Shown here: positions 43,551 to 54,788 of the stretch, piece by piece
Numbering within the stretch: the first letter of the stretch is position 1
Layout: each line of letters begins with the position of its first letter
Source of the DNA: Macrosoma leucophasiata
Lineage: Eukaryota; Arthropoda; Insecta; Lepidoptera; Hedylidae
Length of the DNA: 64,000 nucleotides
NCBI GenBank assembly: GCA_036365455.1
Contig: JAWQUS010000002.1
Span: forward strand, 3,720,001 to 3,784,000
Direction: 5' to 3'
Program-made: the position numbers and the translations under genes
Notes under the pieces: generated by a model
Database searches by the model: none
Told to the model about the DNA's origin: nothing
Seen by the model: only the letters and a program-made list of their open reading frames with translations

Positions 43551-43721
43551 CTGGTGTGAAATATATTCGATATCGTTGACAGTGGGCCACATGAGCACTG
43601 CCGCAGATTCGACCCTCTTCATTCTAGACTCACCTCCTTCTTCATTCTAGACCCTCTTCATGAAGGACTCACCCTCTGCCGTTGCTTCCCCTTGTCTAAC
43701 CGAGAATACGGCAAGCATATA

Positions 43722-43884
43722 AGGCCCCGTAATTAGTATCATAGAGACATAACTTAGATCTCGGAGGTGGCAACGCATCTGCATTTTGACTTCTTGTTTT
43801 TGTGTAGACGTCTGTAAGCTGCAGTCATCACTTAACATCAATGTGAGCTTCATGCTTAATTGTCAACTTCTTTAGAAAAAAAAA
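43722..43884 (+). repeat. R1, 5'-truncated, older type
   Basis: CCCCGTAATTAGTATCATAG, TCGGAGGTGGCAACGCATCT, tail TTTAGAAAAAAAA. Confidence 0.55.
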
Positions 43885-44285
43885 TGTGGTACGTTACTCT
43901 AACGTCTTTGTCTCTGTTCCTGTGCGGGACATACTTAGATACATATCAATATTTTACAAATACAGACTTCGGCTCCATGAATATAGATAGACAATGCGGA
44001 CAAACAGAAAGCAGAGGTTTGATAATAAGGTTTACAATTATACACAATAATCATTACACGGAATCTTTTGAAAAAGAAACATAAATGAAAAGGAAAAAGA
44101 ATCTTCGTGAAAAATGTCCAACGGCCGCTAACTAGACCCTATTAATGATATCGTAAGGAAAAAATAATTAAATTAAAAAGTTTTGAACATTCATATTTTT
44201 CCTGGTGCAAGATTCTTGGAAATTTTAATTAGCTTGTTAATATTGTTTGTGCAATTATTGACGAAATAAGCGGGGTGATATAATA

Positions 44286-44650
44286 ATGGCAACCCATTAT
44301 ACGTCCCACTGCTGGGCACGAGTCTCTCCCCCTTTTTTTTTGGGGGGGGGAGGCCTGGAGCTTACTCCACCACGCTGCTCCAATGCGGATTGGTGGAGGT
44401 GGGTGGGTTAGTGCCCAACCCACTGTCGGATGTTTTTCAAACCGCCCATAAGGCCTCCAAAAAGGTTTAACGACTGCTATCCATCGATAGCAACCGGGAC
44501 CGACGGCTTAACGTGCCCTCCGAAGCACGGAAACGCGCATTGAATTTACCACTAGCGGTCACCTATCACACTACCCGACTGCGCCCGTAGTGCTTAACCG
44601 AGCAGATCGCTTACGATCTACACCAGCCGCTGGGCCATGCGCGCTTCATG
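44286..44650 (-). mobile_element. S4 SINE, full length with tRNA-like head
   Basis: The minus strand starts GCGCATGGCCCAGCGGCTGG, holding a perfect box A TGGCCCAGCGG, then ATCGTAAGCGATCTGCTCGG. It ends GGGACGTATAATGGGTTGCC. Confidence 0.75.
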
Positions 44651-45141
44651 CGGGGTGATATGATGATGATGATTTATGAAAAAAATTATATTAAATATAT
44701 TAACCGTTTGCATATTTGAAAAACAATTTGCTCATTTACAAATACAATCAGATGCGACGTATAATCTTAAAGTTTAAAATATATTCGTCGATTTGAAATA
44801 TGAGGGCAAATCCAGATAAAACAACACAGCACTTCAAGTACAGTGCTCAACAATAAATATTGCACATCGAGCCTAGGAAGGAGAATTCGGCTTATTTCGG
44901 ATCTGTAGAGCGTTATCTCTTTAGCACCGTACCTATTTGACGTTTGTTGACCATTTTGATCAAGTTTCGACTAATACCGGACTGTCAGTGCTTACGCAGG
45001 AAGTGTGCAACAGAGATAACGCTCTATGAAGTCAAAACGATCGTCTCTCTCTTTGGCTTAGGTGACAATTCATCCGCAAATGTATCTTATCCGCGGATGA
45101 AATGTCACTGATATGTTCTTAGGTTTTCGCGAGCTACACTC

Positions 45142-45860
45142 ATTGAAATAAAACTATTTTTACGGATTTATCTCGCGTATATTAAACTAAAATGATTTTT
45201 AAAATCAACCCGACGTTTCGGTCGCTTTTCAGCTTCCGTGGTCCCGGGCAGACTGAGGTGACATTTGTCTGACAGAAGTTTGAAAAAATTATATGTAACT
45301 ACCTCCATCGATTTCGTAAACGCCTTGCGTTGCGTTCTGGATTAACACAATAATTACTTATGGTATCTTGAGGTCTTGCAGACGGCTGCGGCTGGGATTT
45401 AATCTTGCTAAGTATGGGATCCCATGATGTTGATAATCGCCATCCATCTTCTCTATTGAAATTTGGGTGTTTTTTTAATTTCAATAGCCTCGCGTACCAT
45501 TTGTGGAATGGATTTGTGTTCTCTAGCGAGTATTTGAACTTTATCAAACCGGATGTAATGGTTCGGCTTATCCGCTATGTGTTCACAGACTGCAGACCTC
45601 CCTGTTCTTCGGTTTTTGACATCAGCAATGTGCTCTTTAACGCGGGTGGATACAGCTCTCTTCGTTTGACCAATATATGAGAGTCCACAATCACAATCTA
45701 ATTTATAAATGCCAGAATTTTGTAATGGAATATTACTTTTAATGGGTCTTAAATACTGATGAATCTTTTTATATGGTTTGAAAACTGTTTTAATATATTT
45801 TAAAAATCATTTTAGTTTAATATACGCGAGATAAATCCGTAAAAATAGTTTTATTTCAAT
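45142..45860 (-). mobile_element. Penelope-like element 3' segment between perfect 64-bp inverted repeats
   Basis: 45142-45205 and 45797-45860 are exact reverse complements. Between them lies a GIY-YIG endonuclease coding region, a short 3' region with CGACCGAAACGTCGGGTTG, and no reverse transcriptase. Confidence 0.75.
45299..45799 (-). pseudogene. GIY-YIG endonuclease domain of a Penelope-like element, frameshifted
   Basis: The minus strand reads GIYKLDCDCGLSYIGQTKR, RVKEHIADVKNRRTGRSAV, CEHIADKPNHYIRFD, ILAREHKSIPQMVREAIEI. At a run of seven A (45471-45477) the frame breaks; it resumes KHPNFNREDGWRLSTSWDPI. The C-x-C spacing before the YIG box fits Penelope-type endonucleases. Product would be truncated after EIKK. 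Confidence 0.8.
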
Positions 45861-46114
45861 GAAATGTCACTCGTTAAAAACAGTAGTGGTCGACTCATCT
45901 GAAGTTTTGTTGTTATTCGGAGCAGTCGCCACCTAGGTAAATTACTAGTGGTCCTTTCATCCAAAGTTGGGCAACACCTATATTATACCTATCCAAGATG
46001 GCGGCTGCATGAAGTTGTCAACTTTTTCGTCATGGGTGTCGTCGGATGAATTGTCATCTAAGTCGTCTCTTTCGCAGGTTCGATGTGCAATATTGATAGT
46101 TGAGTACTGTAATA

Positions 46115-46275
46115 ACATCCCTTAACACAACTCAGAAATGCAATCCGTCAAATGGACGCATTTATTCAGACAATGTGCAGTCGGGACTAACTGCGTGTTT
46201 TAGGGAGGCTGGCGGACTGCCAAATCCGGGATTAGAATTCCGATACTTTAATTGATTTATTGATACTGATCGTCA
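46115..46275 (+). repeat. Dispersed repeat, copy 1
   Basis: CGTCAAATGGACGCATTTAT, GGAGGCTGGCGGACTGCCAA and TTGATTTATTGATACTGAT; near-identical to 49785-49945. Confidence 0.8.
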
Positions 46276-46719
46276 GCCGTGTACCTATTGTCTTTTCTTG
46301 TCTGAAGTCTTACACAAAATAGGATTCCAAATAAGCACGCGGGTAATTCAATGCGTCACTTAATTAATGAAATGTTAAATTATCAATGATTAACAGCGTG
46401 ACTCTTTAAAAATACCAATAACAATTTAGATTGTATTTTATGGAAGAAAAAAAACAGTTGTTAAATATTTAACAAAATAAACGTAATATTAACAATTTAT
46501 AATGTAATCTGCAAAAATGTTGGACGTGATTTCAATTTATATTGTTTTAATGAACCTCAAAAATGTTGGACAACATTTGATCACAAGATAGCTATGGAAG
46601 CTTTTAACGAAAAATATCAACACCAATAAGAAAATCGAACTTAAATCAAACGAAACAGCAAAGCACTTCATATAATAACATCCAACATTTTTTTTTTGTT
46701 TTGTTTTAATTCAATTATT

Positions 46720-47165
46720 TGAAAGGAAGAAAGAAACGTTTATTAGTAACAGTAAATGTACAATTTAGGACACGATTTATAATAATAATAATAATGTTTC
46801 CCCCCGTCGACCATCGGGTTGGCTGTTTGGGGGGCCCACCAAGGAGAGGCAAGTCCCCACCTGCCTAAAGTAGGATTCGATAATGTGAGATGTTGAATAT
46901 AGGCAGGTGCCGGAGCTCACTCCTTAGGCCCAGCTAGCTAGTCCCCCCAGTTCACCCACATAGCCCAAAGTTTGGCAAATCACTTTTCATTACAATAGTC
47001 CCATTATATTCTGCGGGGTCTGTCTGTGTCTGTATTGACTATTGATGCAGTCAGAGAGAGGTCCCGCCGAATATAACCCGTCACAAAGTAGATCATGTCA
47101 CCCATGTCCCCGCGCAAGCCTGACAAAGGTCTGGGGTTCAAATTGGACCCCGTGCTGACGAGAGA
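46720..47165 (-). repeat. LINE 3' region, unclassified
   Basis: The plus strand begins GAAAGGAAGAAAGAAACGTT and continues with a GC-richer block (GTCGACCATCGGGTTGGCTG, GGGGGGCCCACCAAGGAGAG). Confidence 0.35.
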
Positions 47166-47170
47166 CATAA

Positions 47171-47820
47171 TCTATATATATAAAAATGAATCGACAAAAA
47201 AGTATGACTTCCCATAACTTGAGAACGGCTTGACCAATTTGGCAAATTCTTTTTTTAAAATGTTCCTTGAAGTCCAACGATGGTTTTTACGGCGAGAAAA
47301 ATTTAAATAATTGCCGGAAAACCCCTTAAAACAGCCCTTTTCTTTTTCCCATACAAATGTTTTCTAACTAAAACGTAAAGTCAACTTGAGCTTTATTGCT
47401 GTTGCATAAAGTTCATATTAAATTACAAGTACTCACGGTTGTCTAAGCAATGTAGGTGTGTTCCTAACGTCAAAAAGTCAATTTGCACTTTATTACCGCT
47501 GAACAAAGTTCATACTAAAGAAAGGTTAAGGGCTCTTAAGATTTTTCTTTTTTTGGAAATGTGCGATCAACCAACCTCCTAAGAGAGGAGGTGATAGTTT
47601 GTACGGGTATTTTGTCAATTTTTAATGCCTCAAAATTGGTTTACAGACTCTTTTGTTGCATCAATATATTTTTTTAATCTTCCCTCAATCCCCTTAAAAT
47701 GGGTAGGGAAGTTGGAATGGGACTTTCCGCAATTTTCAAGGTGAAATATTAATGAACAGGCTCTAATTAAATAGATATTTTGTAAGTTATTAAACGACAT
47801 CCACGCGGGCGAAGCCGCGC
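47171..47820 (+). repeat. Helitron-like element, 3' end lost
   Basis: A|TCTATATATATAAAAATGAA start; GC palindrome CGCGGGCGAAGCCGCG at 47805-47820 as in Helitron 3' hairpins, but no CTAG. Confidence 0.5.
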
Positions 47821-48753
47821 ATAAAGTTCATATTAAATTACAAGCACTCACGGTTGTCTAAGCAATGTAGGTGTGTTCCTAACTTCAAAAAGTCAATTTG
47901 CACTTTATTACCGCAGTACAAAGTTCATACGAAAAAGAAAGGGAAAAATTAAGTGGTAAAATTTGTATGGATAGTTTCTCATTCCTGAACTTAACAGTGT
48001 AAAAATATATAAAAATGCAACCCGTTTTGCTTGGTCACGGCATCACGCGTGAATGGCTGGACCGATTTCACTAATTCTTTTTTTGTTGTATTTCTTATTA
48101 TGAGGAGAAGGTTCTTAAGGAAAAAAATATAAGAAAATAAAGTAAAGGGGATAGGCAGATGCCGTTTTCGGCCTTAAGTTGGTTTTAGGTTTGGCTAGCG
48201 ATATTTAATCGTGTCATAGGTGATAAAGCATGACAGAGCCCCTAAAAATTATGTATTTCTAACAAGTAGACACTTTAGTAATGTATAGTATTAGCATTAA
48301 GTTCAAATAAGTTTTGTATAAGAAATTTTGATAAATAAAGAAATATTGAAAAATATACATTTAATTTTGCATTATGCATTTGGCAATATGCATAACAAGC
48401 GATGCGATAAAATTTTAAAAAAATTGTTTATATTTACGAAAAACCAATTGGGGGCGATGTTAAAATAGTATTAGAACACTTTTCAATTATTTTTAAATTT
48501 TCTGTCTGTTTGTCCCTTTGTCCAGGCTAATCACCGAAGATACTGGACGGATTCGAATAAAACTTTTTGTGGTGTATAGATACTAAGCCTGGCCAACATT
48601 TAGGCTACTTTTTACTGCGGGAAAATCACTCATTCCCACGGGAATCTCTACATTTAATTTCCTTTTCCTATACAAATAGTCCGTATCTATCAAACCTTTG
48701 ACACATTATTTCATTGTGAGGCAATACGAAGTTTGCCGGGTCAGCTAGTAATA
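47820..48753 (+). repeat. Chained Helitron-like pieces
   Basis: 47820-47935 repeats 47403-47520 (CACGGTTGTCTAAGCAATGT). A new start-like ATATATAAAAATGCAACCCG lies near 48004, and an end GTTTGCCGGGTCAGCTAG|T near 48752. Confidence 0.5.
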
Positions 48754-48754
48754 A

Positions 48755-48785
48755 TAATAGAAATAGAAATAGAAATAGAAAATAT
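48755..48785 (+). repeat. (AGAAAT)n microsatellite
   Basis: Four AGAAAT units directly after the Helitron-like CTAG end. Confidence 0.8.
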
Positions 48786-48789
48786 TTTT

Positions 48790-49375
48790 ATTTCGAATAG
48801 ATCTTTACAGATACTTTCAAAACGTCAATAAATCATAAACTACCTAGAGCGAATAACCATTACATATAGTAAAGAAAAATCATATATTAATAGTAAATTA
48901 AAAATTAAAATTTAAACTATTTGGTTAAAACATAATAATCATAAAATATTTCAATTCCTTCAATGATAATAAATGAAGAAAAAGAAAAACTTATTCGTCA
49001 AGATCAATGTTATTCACTTAGCAGAGTTCCAAGTGCAGTCACTACTGAGAAGAACTCCGCTACCCAACAAACTCAGTAAGAGCTCTTTTAAATGAAAGCT
49101 TAAATCTAGTACAGATTATCGTGAAAAATCAAATAATGTCAACGTCCATAGCATAGATGCAAATAAACTGCTATCTACTAAATGTGATGTAGCCCCTGCA
49201 AACCAGAACAGACCAGTCCCCACCAACAGCACCCGTTCACGAGTATGACGCATGTGACAGCCATTGCCCTCCTCGACCATTTTAGAGGGAAGTGAGCAAC
49301 CCGCCACACGACGCCGCCAAAGGCAAAGACATTTAAGCGTGCATGACTGTTCCGGATATGCATACGGCAAAATAA
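48790..49375. other. No gene recognised
   Basis: AT-rich, then a more balanced stretch; frames overlap on both strands and extend into S4, so they are not taken as genes. Confidence 0.4.
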
Positions 49376-49379
49376 AAGA

Positions 49380-49690
49380 TGGCAACCCATTATACGTCCC
49401 ACTGCTGGGCACGAGTCTCTCCCCTTTTTGGGTGGAGGCCTGGAGCTTACTCCACCACGCTGCTCCAATGCGGATTGGTGGAGGTGAGTGGGTTAGTGGC
49501 CAACCCGCTGTCGGATGTTTTGATCGTTAGTAACCGGGACCGACGGCTTAACGTGCCCTCCGAAACACGGAAACGCGCATTTTTAATTTGCCACTAGCGG
49601 TCACCCATCACACTATCCGACCGCGCCCGTACTGCTTAACCGAGTAGATCGCTTACGATCAACACCAGCCGCTGGGCCATGCGCGCTTTA
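49380..49690 (-). mobile_element. S4 SINE with an internal deletion
   Basis: GGCAACCCATTATACGTCCC to CGCTGGGCCATGCGCGC; about 50 bp missing after GGATGTTTTGATCG. Confidence 0.72.
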
Positions 49691-49784
49691 CAAATAATTT
49701 AATAATAGCTTAGCCAATAATAATAATAAAAGAAAAAATATTTTGGTTCCATACCAAACCAAACAGCCAAGCGCTTCAAGTAAA

Positions 49785-49945
49785 ATCATCCAACATCACA
49801 TCTCTGCAATGCAATGCGTCAAATGGACGCATTTATTCAGACAATTGCAGTCGGGACTAACCGCGTGTTTTAGGGAGGCTGGCGGACTGCCAAATCCGGG
49901 ATTCGAATTTCGATACTTAAATTGATTTATTGATACTGATTCTGT
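49785..49945 (+). repeat. Dispersed repeat, copy 2
   Basis: Same unit as 46115-46275, here with uninterrupted upstream flank GCGCTTCAAGTAAAATCATC. Confidence 0.8.
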
Positions 49946-50234
49946 TCCATGTTTTGGTATGTTTTGTCTGCTTTTTGCTGAATGATTTTTTTAATGATTT
50001 TTAAGCTGAAACTGTAATTATATATAGTCTGGCTGTTTCCTTTAATTTCACCTGTGTTTTCGTATTGTTTCTCGTAAACTTACCATATCACACTATTCAC
50101 TACTATTACCACTGCTCTACTTGTAAAATACATTTGATTTTCTACGCAAAAAAAACAACACGAAGCAGAAATTTCTTATATTAGCGCCTTCACCAAACAA
50201 ACAAATTCAAAGACATTAAGAGCTATAACATGAT

Positions 50235-50405
50235 AATTTTACGCGATAATGTCACAATTCGAACGTTATAGACGTGCCTCTCTATCACTTGTGCCGCGCT
50301 CTCGCTTGCACGCTTTCGTTTGCACGATCGGCTGAGGGGGAACGTTATTCTTTCTGGTGCATGCAGCCGTTCATAACTTTATAAGACATTATCGCGACAA
50401 AATTT
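50235..50405. repeat. MITE-like, short inverted ends
   Basis: TTTTACGCGATAATGTC and GACATTATCGCGACAAAA; interior not symmetrical. Confidence 0.45.
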
Positions 50406-50970
50406 TTGGAGTATGTATTTAAATTTGTAAATGTATTATGTCAGATTTCTATTGGACAATGTGGCTGGTTTAGAATACCAATGAACCTAAGCCCAATTTT
50501 ATGGAATTCAGTTCAATTTTGTAATTAATTTTATTAATTTGAAAGAATTTAATTTAATTTATTGGCTCCGTAAACTTTTTAATGAAAATCTCCTTATAAA
50601 ACACGGTTTGAAGACCAGGGGCACAGGAGACATGAAGAAATCAACCAACAATAATATGTGATCTCATTCATTACAACAACACGCATTAGTGGCTGTACCG
50701 AAACGACGTCCCCTGATTTATCGGACCACCTTCTGCCCTTAACGACACATCGTGATGTATGAGTGTAATCGTGGTTCATTTTATGGGATGCAGCGTGTTC
50801 AGAGATATATGGCGCATCATTTAATTTATTTCAAAAATTAACTTGTACAACGAAATTATGAGCTGAATAGCGAAGAGAAAGTGAAATAGTTCTTGATAAG
50901 AGTTGTTTGGAGCTATGCAAATGCTGTGTACTATAATTATTTTTTAGACTGATGATTTCATGTTCCTTTT

Positions 50971-51012
50971 ATATATGTATGTATCTTCACGCCAATTCCC
51001 TTACGGGATAGG
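50971..51012 (-). repeat. L2R LINE 3' tail only
   Basis: ATGTATGTATCTTCACGCCA, ATTCCCTTACGGGATAGG. Confidence 0.55.
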
Positions 51013-51125
51013 TTTTTTTTTCATATTTTTTTCTATCATGCCTCAATCACTAAGTGGTGGCGTGGAACGGAATGTAGAACGACTTATGTAGTGGACGTTT
51101 AAGTTATATTTTAAGCTAATTCAGC

Positions 51126-51500
51126 TTGTTTACATATTCCTATAAAATGGTTCAGTCCAAACTAATTATTTCATACCTTGCCATAGTTACATTATTTAAG
51201 AGTTCCCTAATTTTATTTTATTTTAAATATATATTTTTAGGCTATATTTTAGTTGACATAATACCTAATAGTAATGTAGCTAATCAAAACAAACCAAGCA
51301 AGCTTATCACTTGGACCACACGCAAAAAAACCAGCGCCGGCCGACTGGAGAACAAAGAGAATTATTCGAAGATGAAGTCAACCGCGTTATTGTCGCAAGA
51401 AACGGTGCAAGTGATTAATGTGGAGCGTAATTTACACTTGCGCTTTTGTTTACATTTTATTGTTTGGATCGTGCAGTTAAATACCAGAGATGTTTACTGA
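51126..51500 (+). other. Unrecognised 124-codon open frame
   Basis: Hydrophobic N-terminal third, then a Lys/Thr/Ser-rich part. No family recognised; may be chance in AT-rich DNA. Confidence 0.12.
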
Positions 51501-51569
51501 AGGTAGAAAATATTTTTGGAGTTGTATGACAGACTCGTGCTGCACAACGTGATTTAGTTTTAGAAATAT

Positions 51570-51780
51570 AATTAACTAGTTGTTGCCGCGGCTCCGCCCG
51601 CGTGTAAGTCGCTTTTCGCGTAACCTGTGGCAACTCGTCAAATCATCAATTGGGATAAAAACTATCCTATGTAATCCAAGTTACCCTCTGTGCTAAATTT
51701 CATGAAAAGCGGTTCAGCAGTTTTTGCGCGAAGTGCAAATGCAAAGAAACATCACTTAAAATAAAAAAATCTTGTTCTTA
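51570..51780 (-). repeat. Helitron-like 3' region, reversed
   Basis: AACTAGTTGTTGCCGCGGCTCCGCCCGCG, quoted in two halves: AACTAGTTGTTGCCG and CGGCTCCGCCCGCG; then CTAAATTTCATGAAAAGCGG. Confidence 0.45.
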
Positions 51781-52613
51781 GAAAAACCCCTTTTAGGGTT
51801 CCGTAGCCTATAAGGACCCATAATTTAGTACGAATAATATTAGTTATCATACTAATAAAATTACTTGTAGTAGCATTCAGTCAGTCCTTTGTACCATTTT
51901 ATGTGTGCATAAAAGTTAAACAAATACCTTAATAAAATTCTGAAGAAATAATTAGGTACTTTCTTTGTTAGTTTTTGGTACGTACCATAGGTGTGTGTCC
52001 CTAATCATTAAACACTTTAGCAAAATTAACAACGAATGAAAGTCATCTATAGTCAATAGTCTAAATAAAATTAATACTTACCTAAATAAGTCTAGTAACA
52101 GTAAGCGTTCCTTCTCCTTAAAAAAATATATGTACCGTAAATAATTCATTAAAGTAAATGGAACACTAGTAGAAAACCCAATATTTGCTTTATTATATCT
52201 AATTCTACGTTGAATTTTACCCTTCCTTAATACTCACAAAACGCGAATGCATCAAAAACTATACTTCGAATACTGTTTTTTGTACAATAGAGTCCATTTA
52301 ATTAAAATCAAATAATAGCAAATTCGTAATGAATATTGAAAAAACTATTAAACATTGGTTACGCTAAAGCGATTTTTTCATTTTACAGTTTTTTTCTGTA
52401 TTGAACATACTAGAATTTGAATAAACCTATTTATCTTAGTTTCACAGGCACTTTTAAATTGTTACTCGTAAGGTCGTCACCATGTCATACCGCTCGAACA
52501 CAGACCTGCTCTGCTAGAGTAATAATTTATTACTACTGTTAATAATTTAGTCACTAGTTGTGTGTCATTCCGAAAGAAATATGACAATAATTATAGTAAG
52601 ATAGCACTAATAT
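51781..52613. other. No gene recognised
   Basis: AT-rich sequence without a clear repeat or exon. Confidence 0.4.
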
Positions 52614-52689
52614 AAATTTATAAAACGCTCCTTTAAAACTAAAGGTTAGCAGTGTAACCTTTAGTTTTAAAGGAGCGTTTTATAAATTT
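52614..52689. repeat. Perfect 35-bp palindrome, 6-nt loop
   Basis: Arms 52614-52648 and 52655-52689 are exact complements (ACGCTCCTTTAAAACTAAAG core); loop GCAGTG. Confidence 0.9.
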
Positions 52690-52784
52690 CAAACGTGCAC
52701 ACAATTAATTTTGTCAAAAAAACTTGTATTTGTAAAAATGTTTTCTTTTTTATGGTGTTGGGAACAACGGGTAAAATCAACCGC

Positions 52785-53045
52785 CACGACAACGTGACGT
52801 GGGCGGGGCCAAATAGTACATGCAGTGAACCGAACACTAGCGGTCAAACCATTCGAATGGAGTGGCCTACCACTCCATTCGAATGGTTTGTACAGGTACA
52901 ATAACGCAAAATGGGCAGCAGCGTCCTGCGATAGGACTGCCGCCACTGCGATTGCCAATCCGCATGCCAAACGTGGTGTTTATGGCATAAACCCCCTTAT
53001 GGAATCTTTGGTCCAGAATGTTTCTTCAGCTGAAGTGACGAATAT
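52785..53045 (+). repeat. SINE with RTE-type tail
   Basis: GCAGTGAACCGAACACTAGC, AATAACGCAAAATGGGCAGC, CCAATCCGCATGCCAAACG, TTTGGTCCAGAATGTTTCTT. Related to 16900-17050 and 3985-4110. Confidence 0.5.
52845..52890. repeat. Perfect 20-bp inverted repeat
   Basis: CAAACCATTCGAATGGAGTG, loop GCCTAC, CACTCCATTCGAATGGTTTG. Each arm itself contains the palindrome CCATTCGAATGG. Confidence 0.85.
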
Positions 53046-54282
53046 TTTTCTAACCAATTCCCATTAATCTTTGAATTTTAGCATGACTAATGAAATATAA
53101 TACTAAACATTTTTTGAGTAGAGAGATCTCTATCTTGTGTATTGTTTTAAAGTTGAGCATTTATATAACATTTCTGAAACTAAAACAATACATTAAAATT
53201 CCTAGTAGAGTTAGTGGAACCAAGGCTTAAGGCGTTCCTTCGCGAAATAATTTCAAAGATATTATTCGCCTCTTTCGAGGCACTCCCGCATTCGAGTTTA
53301 TTTGATAATAAGCATCTTATGATTGGTGAAACGTAATTTATGATGAGATTGGGTGGTAAGGAAGATGTTGTGGATTTTATGGTTTGCTTTTATTTTTACT
53401 GCAATTTTTTTTTTGTATGTTTTTTTTTAATGGACTTACGTAAGCGGCTCGTGTCAGGATGATAGTACTCTACTTCACCGGGCAACGCTAAGAGCAACGC
53501 TAAGGGATGCTTGCGGGTCCGATACTCGGCTTAGGGTGGTTGTGGGAGGGTAATCGCATATGTTTTATGTGTAAAAGACATAGGGGGATTAGAGGCGGTG
53601 AGGTTTTTGGATATAAAACATACCGTTATTCAAGGTGACTTTTGAGACAATTTCAAAAGTTTTAAATGATCATTTTATGTATTATTATAAACTAATTTTA
53701 CCATGGAGCCATCAAATTTTATAACAGATTATCTTGAATAAAGCATTTACGGTGAATTTTCGAAGTGAAAGCCTCCAAAGCCAAAAGTACATACCTACCT
53801 GTTTCCGTATTAATGCACAAATCTCCAATTCTTAGGCATTAAATGCCATTTTGAAGAGGGAAAACATATTCTTATTATATACAAATTATTCCTAAACCTT
53901 ACATGTGTAGCTGGGAATCATTTGACTAAACAAAAACTCGACATATTTTTTTCTTAAAGCACCACAAGCTTAACAAGTAGAACGTAACTAATCTACGGTG
54001 GTAGACCAGAAAAACGTCGTCTGCATTTCCAACTACTCGTACTTTCACAACCGAGCTATTTCATACACCGTTAACCCAACCACAGAAACCATTGTTAATT
54101 TTGTACTAAAAGCGATCTACTTCATTTTCATGCTCGGGACGCATTAGTTCAATTTAAGCCTTCGAATCGTGCGGTCGACGATAATTGCGCGGTTTGCCCG
54201 GCGATTTTAGTCTAATATTGGTTTTTAGCCTGTATAGACGAGATACCTTAAGGTTGTTTTTTAGTGAACACAAGGTTTATTA
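53046..54282. other. No gene recognised
   Basis: Mixed sequence, including a GC-richer stretch near 53440-53620 without a coding signal. Confidence 0.4.
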
Positions 54283-54440
54283 TTATCATCATCATATCGG
54301 CTGAAAGATGTCCACTGGTGGACCAAAGCCTCCCCATAAGGGCCATGTGCCATAATCGCGGTCAGGCGTGTGATGGGTGACTGCTAGTAGCAAATTAAAT
54401 GCGCGTTTCCGTTTCGGTACCGGTTGTTGCCGGAGAATCG
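54283..54440. repeat. RTE-type SINE tail (minus) joined to an S4 fragment (plus)
   Basis: TTATCATCATCATATCGGCTG, TGTCCACTGGTGGACCAAAG; then GTGTGATGGGTGACTGCTAG and AATTAAATGCGCGTTTCCG. Confidence 0.5.
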
Positions 54441-54599
54441 CGCGTCTGTAACGCTCTAAGAAAAGTAAACTACGAGGTTGCAAGACAAACGATGACGTCG
54501 CAAGACCACCCATTAATCACAATTAGTGGTCGCATCGCTCTGGAAAAAGTCGTTGCTGTGCATCTGCCTTATCTTGCCTGATGACGGAATCACCGATCT

Positions 54600-54785
54600 G
54601 GTGAATGTTGTCTATACAAATAAATAAAATTGGAGTGTCTGTTTGTAATATAAAAATAACCGCTTTTTAATAAATGCTTAGGCATGTATACACGGTACAT
54701 ACAAGCAACGTTTTTTACAATTTTTATGTGTCTGTCCTGTCTGTTTGTTCATTCCAGCTAATCTCGGGAACGGTTAGACCGATTT
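54600..54785 (+). repeat. Helitron-like 5' part
   Basis: GTCTATACAAATAAATAAAA, TTGGAGTGTCTGTTTGTAAT, CTCGGGAACGGTTAGACCGA; interrupted at TTAA by the next element. Confidence 0.45.
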
Positions 54786-54788
54786 TAA

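Larger units (their letters stand above)
45057..46062. mobile_element. About 1-kb element with short inverted ends, inside M1
   Basis: Starts CTTAGGTGACAATTCATCCG and ends CGGATGAATTGTCATCTAAG (one mismatch in 20). Just inside the left end a second hairpin, GTGACAATTCATCCGC/GCGGATGAAATGTCAC. Carries the Penelope-like segment. Confidence 0.6.
44841..46109. mobile_element. M1 MITE split by a nested insertion
   Basis: Outer ends CAGTGCTCAACAATAAATAT and TATTGATAGTTGAGTACTG between TA dinucleotides (44839-44840, 46110-46111). The MITE stops at 45056 and resumes at 46063. Flanking repeat sequence also occurs uninterrupted at 49780-49800. Confidence 0.75.
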
